NCBI RefSeq assembly: GCF_023701525.1
Contig: NZ_JAMQAW010000096.1
Span: 43,643-107,642 of the forward strand
From: Streptomyces albipurpureus
GTDB taxonomy: Bacteria; Actinomycetota; Actinomycetes; Streptomycetales; Streptomycetaceae
Length of the DNA stretch: 64,000 nt
Direction: 5' to 3'
In this document: in pieces, positions 60,030-64,000 of the stretch
Position numbering within the stretch: the stretch's first letter is position 1
How the letters are laid out: each line of letters starts with the position of its first letter
The notes under the pieces: model-generated
What the model was told of the DNA's origin: nothing
Database searches by the model: none
Seen by the model: the letters and a program-made list of their open reading frames with translations, nothing else
Made by a program: the position numbers and the translations under genes

Positions 60030-60264
60030 GATCAGCGCCTTCCTTCCGTTTCCACCAGGTCCGGTGAGTCCGCCTTCAGCGTCACCGTAGCGCCTCGGCG
60101 TTGCGCTGTGATGACGCGCGACGCTCCTTTTGCCGGGTATTGCCAGCGGGGACGCGGCATCGGCCCAAACAGCACCGAGCAGCCCGACACAGGGGAGGAC
60201 TCCCGCAGTCCCCAGCTCCCCGGACCATCGGAGGAACCACCAGAAGGCGCGGGGAAATCAACGC

Positions 60265-60302
60265 ACTGCGGCCCCTCCACCTGGTGGTGGAGGGGCCGCA
60301 GT
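60265..60302 (-). terminator. Terminator of the bS22 gene
   Basis: A perfect 16-bp stem (60265-60280 with 60287-60302) and a 6-nt loop, 19 nt after the bS22 stop. Confidence 0.9.
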
Positions 60303-60321
60303 ACTACGTACAGCTGTCGCT

Positions 60322-60420
60322 TTACTTCTTGTTACGACGCTGAACGCGGGTGCGCTTGAGCAGCTTGCGGTGCTTCTTCTTAGCCATCCGCTTGCGCCGC
60401 TTCTTGATAACAGAGCCCAC
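60322..60420 (-). CDS. Small ribosomal protein bS22 (AURKAIP1/COX24 family)
   Basis: A 32-residue, extremely basic peptide (starts GSVIKKRRKRMAKKKHRKLL) matching the actinobacterial bS22 protein, which sits near the decoding centre of the 30S subunit. GTG 60420 has GAGGG 6 nt upstream; an internal ATG at residue 12 is a shorter alternative. Often missed by gene finders because of its size. Confidence 0.95.
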   Translation of the reverse strand: MGSVIKKRRKRMAKKKHRKLLKRTRVQRRNKK

Positions 60421-60541
60421 GACTACCCTCGCTCACTTCTCTTCACTCGGTGCGGGGCGTCTGGGCCCACACGACCTACGTCGGTCCAGCCTACCCGGCG
60501 GAGCATCGAGGGTGTAATCCGAGGCAGTCGCCCTAGTCCCG

Positions 60542-60754
60542 CTATGCGGATTCCACCCCCACGAAAGACTCGCGGAGGTAGTCGTGCACCGCTTGCTCCG
60601 GTACCCGGAAGGACCTCCCCACCCGAATCGCCGGCAGATGACCACTGTGCACCAATCGGTACACCGTCATCTTCGACACCCGCATCACCGAGGCGACTTC
60701 CGCCACGGTAAGAAACTTGACCTCGTTAAGAGGCCTCTCGCTGCCAGCAGCCAT
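60542..60754 (-). CDS. MerR/excisionase-type helix-turn-helix protein
   Basis: A 70-residue DNA-binding protein: FLTVAEVASVMRVSKMTVYRLVHSGHLPAIRVGRSFRVPEQAVHDYL is a complete helix-turn-helix domain of the excisionase/BldC-like family. ATG 60754 preferred to 60787. Target DNA unknown; the neighbourhood (bldN, rsbN, bS22) is that of a chromosomal regulator, not a phage. Confidence 0.9.
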   Translation of the reverse strand: MAAGSERPLNEVKFLTVAEVASVMRVSKMTVYRLVHSGHLPAIRVGRSFRVPEQAVHDYLRESFVGVESA

Positions 60755-60882
60755 GACCCACCTGTACCTTCCGCACATGACGCACACCGGCTTCCCCTCC
60801 GGTGACTCTTCGTCGCTGTGCGCTCACTCCCCAGACTAGGGGCGGGTGGTGCGAGTGGGGAAGAGGAGCAGCCATCGGCCGC

Positions 60883-61698
60883 CTACTGTGACAGACACGC
60901 TCGATTGAGTACATAGCGCGTCAGCGGGCGGTAGTAAGCAGACCGCACGCCGTCATCGAGGGGTACGGCTACGGCCACTCGCCCCTCCGCCTCGCCGACA
61001 AAGAGCGCCGGGTCATCCGTATCGGCCAGGCCGATGGCCTCAAAACCCAGCTGACCTGCCCCGCAGACCCATCCATGGTCCCCGATCACCAGGTCCGGGA
61101 GGGGTCCTCCCGCCTCCGCAAGACCCTCCAAAGCGGTACGCAACGGCAGCGGGGAATGGGTGTGCGCGCCGGTCTCACGCCCTGCGCCCCGTGCGCCGGG
61201 TGCCCGCACCAGCGCGACTCCCCGTACGTACTCAAGGTTGTACGTACGTACGCCGAACCGGGTCGTTATGTCGACACATCGCCCCTCCGCCGGGGTGAGA
61301 ACGAGACATCCAGCCGCCGACAGCGCGTCTGCCAGCCCGGCGTAGAACCTCAGCAGTCGATGTGGATGTCCGGTCCCCAGCAGCACGGCCCCCCGCCGCG
61401 CGGCCACCTGGCCCAACCGTTCGGCGAAGGCGTCGAGCGCCCGCAGCGTCCGCTCGGGGTCGATGACATCGGGTCCGACCCGGTGAGCGGGGTCGGCCGA
61501 GACCCCGCATCGATCCGCCATCAGCGCCATCACGTCCCAGGCGCTCCACTCTCCCAGCGCCGCCAACCCGAGGGTGACGCGGGGGTCTCGGGCGGCGAAG
61601 AGGCGATAGCTGCGCAGACTCCCCTCCCGCTGGGTCCCCACGGTCCCGGCCAGACGGGTCGCTAAGAGATGCGCGCGCAGCGCTCGGGTGCTCGACAC
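60883..61698 (-). CDS. Phosphatase-like hypothetical protein
   Basis: About 271 residues. Contains AVLLGTGHPHRLLRFYAGLADAL, RTYNLEYVRGVALVRAPG and PDLVIGDHGWVCGAGQLGFEAIGLADTDDP, suggesting a phosphatase-type alpha/beta fold, as such genes are annotated in Streptomyces. No HAD motif I is seen. The start is uncertain: GTG 61698 follows a -10-like TATCGC; a longer frame reaches 61794. Confidence 0.65.
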   Translation of the reverse strand: MSSTRALRAHLLATRLAGTVGTQREGSLRSYRLFAARDPRVTLGLAALGEWSAWDVMALMADRCGVSADPAHRVGPDVIDPERTLRALDAFAERLGQVAARRGAVLLGTGHPHRLLRFYAGLADALSAAGCLVLTPAEGRCVDITTRFGVRTYNLEYVRGVALVRAPGARGAGRETGAHTHSPLPLRTALEGLAEAGGPLPDLVIGDHGWVCGAGQLGFEAIGLADTDDPALFVGEAEGRVAVAVPLDDGVRSAYYRPLTRYVLNRACLSQ

Positions 61699-61948
61699 AG
61701 CAGCGATACTCGCGGATGGACCCCGCGAGGAACACCAAAAGCGGTTGCACGGCGCACAGTTGGCGTAATGCCAGCCACCCGCAGGAAGGCTCACAAGGCC
61801 CTGAGGGAGCGGAACAGGAGCACCAGAAGGGTTTCCCTACCCCTACACGTCATGGGCGCGTCAGGGCCGCCTCAAACGCCCAGACGCCGCATCGGGCAAA
61901 CAGCCGCCGACTGGTGGCGGGTGTGGTTCATGGGAATGGGAGTCCCCG

Positions 61949-63133
61949 TTACGGGAGCAGTCCGCGCAAAGGGAACACCGAGCGACGCGTCGCCAGCACC
62001 GCCTGGTCCAATCGGTCCGCCGGGTCATACCCCTCGCCCCACGCCCGCCAGACGGGCTTGCGTCCGTCGGTCATCCGTCGGGGCCCTGGCTGACGCGTAC
62101 GCGCGTACACCTCGTCCCGCCACTCAGACGGAATGATCGATTCGGGGTCTACCGGCGCATGGGCGGCGATGCCGACCAGATGCGTCCACGATCGCGGGAC
62201 CACATCCACCACGGCGTACCCACCGCCGCCCAGTGCCACCCAGCGGCCGCCGTCGGCGTACTCATGCGCCAGCGCGTGGCAGGATTCCTGGACGACTCGC
62301 TGTGCGTCCAGCGAGACCGCCAAATGCGCCAGCGGGTCCTCGAAATGGGTGTCGGCCCCGTGCTGGGTCACCAGCACCTGTGGGCGGAAGTCCGCGATCA
62401 GTTCGGGAACCACCGCGTGGAAAGCGCGCAACCAGCCCTCGTCACCCGTACCGGCCGGCAGCGCCAGATTGGCGGCAGAGCCCTCTCCCGGGCCGTCGCC
62501 ACCGGTCTCCGAAGGCCAGCCGGTCCCGGGGAACAACGATCCCGGATGCTCATGCAGCGAGATCGTCAGTACCCGCGGATCATCCCAGAACGCCGCCTGG
62601 ACGCCGTCCCCGTGGTGCACGTCCACATCCACGTACGCGACCCGCTCAGCGCCCAACTCCAGCAGCCTGGCAATGGCCAGGGAGGCGTCGTTGTAGACAC
62701 AGAACCCGGCCGCGCCTCCGGGCATCGCGTGGTGCAGCCCGCCCGTGAAGTTCACCGCATGCGTGGCTTCCGCGCGCCACACCGCCTCGGCGGCGGCGAC
62801 CGACTGGCCCGCGATCAGTGCGGACGCCTCATGCATCCCCACAAACGCCGGATCGTCGACAGTGCCCAGGCCGTACGCCTGGTCCGCCTCCCGCGGGTGC
62901 GCGGACGCGGCTTTCACCGCCGCCACATAGTCCTCCCGGTGTACGAGCCGGAGCGTGGAGTCGCCAGCGGACTTGGCCGCCCTGACGTCCATGGCCTTGT
63001 CCAACCCGTACGCCCGCACCAAGCCCATGGTCAGCGCGAGCCGCACCGGGTCCATGGGGTGGTCGTCCCCGAAGTCGTACCCGGTTACCGCCTCGTCCCA
63101 CATCAACCATTCGCGGCCACTCATACCCGCCAC
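61949..63133 (-). CDS. acuC: Acetoin-utilization-type deacetylase AcuC
   Basis: A 394-residue class-I-HDAC-fold protein. Zinc and catalytic residues are readable: LHHAMPGGAAGFCVYND (His pair), YVDVDVHHGDGVQ, EHPGSLFPGTG and LGGGGY. It deacetylates lysine side chains, classically acetyl-CoA synthetase. Normal length. Confidence 0.94.
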   Translation of the reverse strand: MAGMSGREWLMWDEAVTGYDFGDDHPMDPVRLALTMGLVRAYGLDKAMDVRAAKSAGDSTLRLVHREDYVAAVKAASAHPREADQAYGLGTVDDPAFVGMHEASALIAGQSVAAAEAVWRAEATHAVNFTGGLHHAMPGGAAGFCVYNDASLAIARLLELGAERVAYVDVDVHHGDGVQAAFWDDPRVLTISLHEHPGSLFPGTGWPSETGGDGPGEGSAANLALPAGTGDEGWLRAFHAVVPELIADFRPQVLVTQHGADTHFEDPLAHLAVSLDAQRVVQESCHALAHEYADGGRWVALGGGGYAVVDVVPRSWTHLVGIAAHAPVDPESIIPSEWRDEVYARTRQPGPRRMTDGRKPVWRAWGEGYDPADRLDQAVLATRRSVFPLRGLLP

Positions 63134-63202
63134 CGTATCCGTGCCTCCTCCCCGACACCGAACGGGCCCAGGGCATCGGAGAGAAGAAGAGACGCGGTGA
63201 GG

Positions 63203-63847
63203 TCACCCCAGCAGCTCGGGTAGCTCGGCCATCTCCGCGAAGTAGCCCTTCGCGCCCATGAGCTTCTCCTCGGGCGTCATCGCGGTGAACCCGTACACAT
63301 CCATTCCCGCGGCGATCGCAGCGGCCACTCCAAGGGCGCTGTCCTCAACGACCACGCAGCGCTGGGGAGTGACTCCCATGCGTTCGGCGGCATACAGAAA
63401 GAGGTCCGGTGCGGGCTTTCCCCGTCCGACGTCCTGCGCGCTGAAGACAATCTCCTGGGGGAACCAGGCGTCGAGTCCGGTCTTCCGGTGTCCCACCCGA
63501 ATCCGCTCATGGCTACCGGAAGATGCCACACAGTAGGGAACTCCCCCGGCGGTCAGCCACCGCAGAAGAGCGGTCACACCGTGGACTACGGCAAGTTCCC
63601 GCTCAAAGGCCTCGAAGGTCCGGGTGTGAAGCGTCTTGTCGAAGTCGTCCGGCAGTTGCTGGCCGGTCCTCTCCATCACCAGATCGTGTACGCGATGCAC
63701 CGCCGCCCCCATGTAGTCGCGGAGGGAGTCCTCATAGGAGGTCGGGTGCCCGAGCTCGGTCAGATAGCTGGCCAGAATGGTGTTGGCCACAGGTTCGCTG
63801 TCAACGAGTACACCGTCGTTGTCGAAGATGACGAGGTCGTAGTCCAT
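63203..63847 (-). CDS. HAD-superfamily beta-phosphoglucomutase/phosphatase-like protein
   Basis: A 214-residue HAD hydrolase with motif I FDNDGVLVDSEP (N replaces the usual nucleophile-following residue pattern DxD as DND), motif II VASSGSHERI, motif III Lys (GRGKPAPDLFL) and motif IV VVEDSALG. Hydrolyses a sugar or small phosphate. Next to the rRNA operon end. Confidence 0.93.
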   Translation of the reverse strand: MDYDLVIFDNDGVLVDSEPVANTILASYLTELGHPTSYEDSLRDYMGAAVHRVHDLVMERTGQQLPDDFDKTLHTRTFEAFERELAVVHGVTALLRWLTAGGVPYCVASSGSHERIRVGHRKTGLDAWFPQEIVFSAQDVGRGKPAPDLFLYAAERMGVTPQRCVVVEDSALGVAAAIAAGMDVYGFTAMTPEEKLMGAKGYFAEMAELPELLG

Positions 63848-63893
63848 CCCGTCACCCTAAAACAAGGGTCTACAGCGCTTTGAACGCAGAAAT

Positions 63894-63930
63894 GCCTCAA
63901 CCCCCGCACCATGGGTACGGGGGTTGAGGC
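63894..63930 (-). terminator. rRNA operon terminator
   Basis: A 13-bp stem (63894-63906 with 63918-63930), an 11-nt loop containing a further ACC/GGT pair, and a TTTTT run between it and the 5S end on the minus strand. Confidence 0.9.
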
Positions 63931-63940
63931 TAAAAATTGT

Positions 63941-64000
63941 TCGGCGGTGTCCTACTCTCCCACAGGGTCCCCCCTGCAGTACCATCGGCGCTGAAAGGCT
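63941..64000 (-). rRNA. rrf: 5S ribosomal RNA, 3' part (cut by window end)
   Basis: The minus strand reads AGCCTTTCAGCGCCGATGGT through GGGAGAGTAGGACACCGCCG, the 3' half of Streptomyces 5S rRNA. The 5' half, and presumably 23S and 16S, lie beyond 64000. About 60 nt are in the window; the exact 3' end is within a few bases. Confidence 0.95.

Noticed and set aside
61770..61948. Basic short plus-strand frame between the phosphatase-like gene and acuC
   Set aside because: Coding bias poor and no homology recognised; Arg/Lys richness follows from base composition.
1..64000. tRNA genes, CRISPR arrays, insertion sequences, integrases
   Set aside because: No T-loop consensus, spaced repeat array, transposase or integrase was seen on either strand.

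Overview
This 64 kb window is chromosomal DNA from a Streptomyces or very close relative. The evidence is GC-rich DNA with strong third-position GC bias, leaderless and GTG starts, the futalosine menaquinone pathway, a BldN-type sporulation sigma factor with its anti-sigma RsbN, Rex, DasR-like and SoxR-like control sites, and several lineage families (DUF3558 lipoproteins, DUF2637, DUF4229, DUF1876). Most of it is ordinary core chromosome. The unusual material lies at about 5-13 kb and 28-38 kb, and in regulatory DNA.

Layout. 0.1-4 kb: Ser/Thr kinase, mqnA and a cold-shock gene. 4-11.1 kb: a TetR regulator, a short leader ORF, a 1,492-residue single-module NRPS with the architecture of epsilon-poly-L-lysine synthetase (A-T, then six membrane segments and three soluble domains), and an M1 zinc aminopeptidase joined to it by a TAATG stop/start overlap. 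11.4-13 kb: a DAACS-family transporter preceded by a cysteine-containing leader peptide that looks leaderless. 13-19.6 kb: a run carrying mqnE, an Lrp regulator, a UbiX-like prenyltransferase, a Uma2 protein, mqnP and a UbiD-like decarboxylase; with mqnA this supplies the first, second and late steps of futalosine-type menaquinone synthesis. 20-24.4 kb: cytochrome c maturation (TlpA/ResA, CcdA, ResB, CcsB/ResC). 24.5-28 kb: a polysaccharide-deacetylase-like lipoprotein, a phosphatase and hemL. 28-38 kb: a looser region of small or lineage-specific genes, repeats, an SDR, rtcB, two lipoproteins and a DUF2637 protein. 38-47.5 kb: divergent lysS/argS, a monooxygenase under a near-perfect SoxR box, a DUF1876 protein, an imine-reductase-like protein under a palindromic operator, a GH19 chitinase under a DasR-like site, hemB and a DinB-family protein. 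47.7-53 kb: rex-hemA-hemC-hemD with overlapping stops and starts, headed by a promoter containing a Rex operator. 53.4-64 kb: glutaredoxin, HAD hydrolase, bldN, rsbN, acyltransferase, epimerase, ribosomal protein bS22, a helix-turn-helix protein, a phosphatase-like protein, acuC, another HAD phosphatase, and the 3' end of a 5S rRNA gene at the right edge.

How it fits together. Respiration is a recurring theme: menaquinone synthesis, cytochrome c maturation and tetrapyrrole synthesis lie together, with the hem operon under the NADH/NAD+ sensor Rex. The best candidates for something new are the epsilon-polylysine-like synthetase operon with its arginine-rich leader ORF and coupled peptidase, and the leader-peptide-controlled transporter, which I infer to be a cystine or sulfur-amino-acid permease. 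From memory, the left half matches the S. coelicolor SCO4469-SCO4507 neighbourhood and the right half SCO3303-SCO3330, so the 28-38 kb stretch may contain a rearrangement junction.
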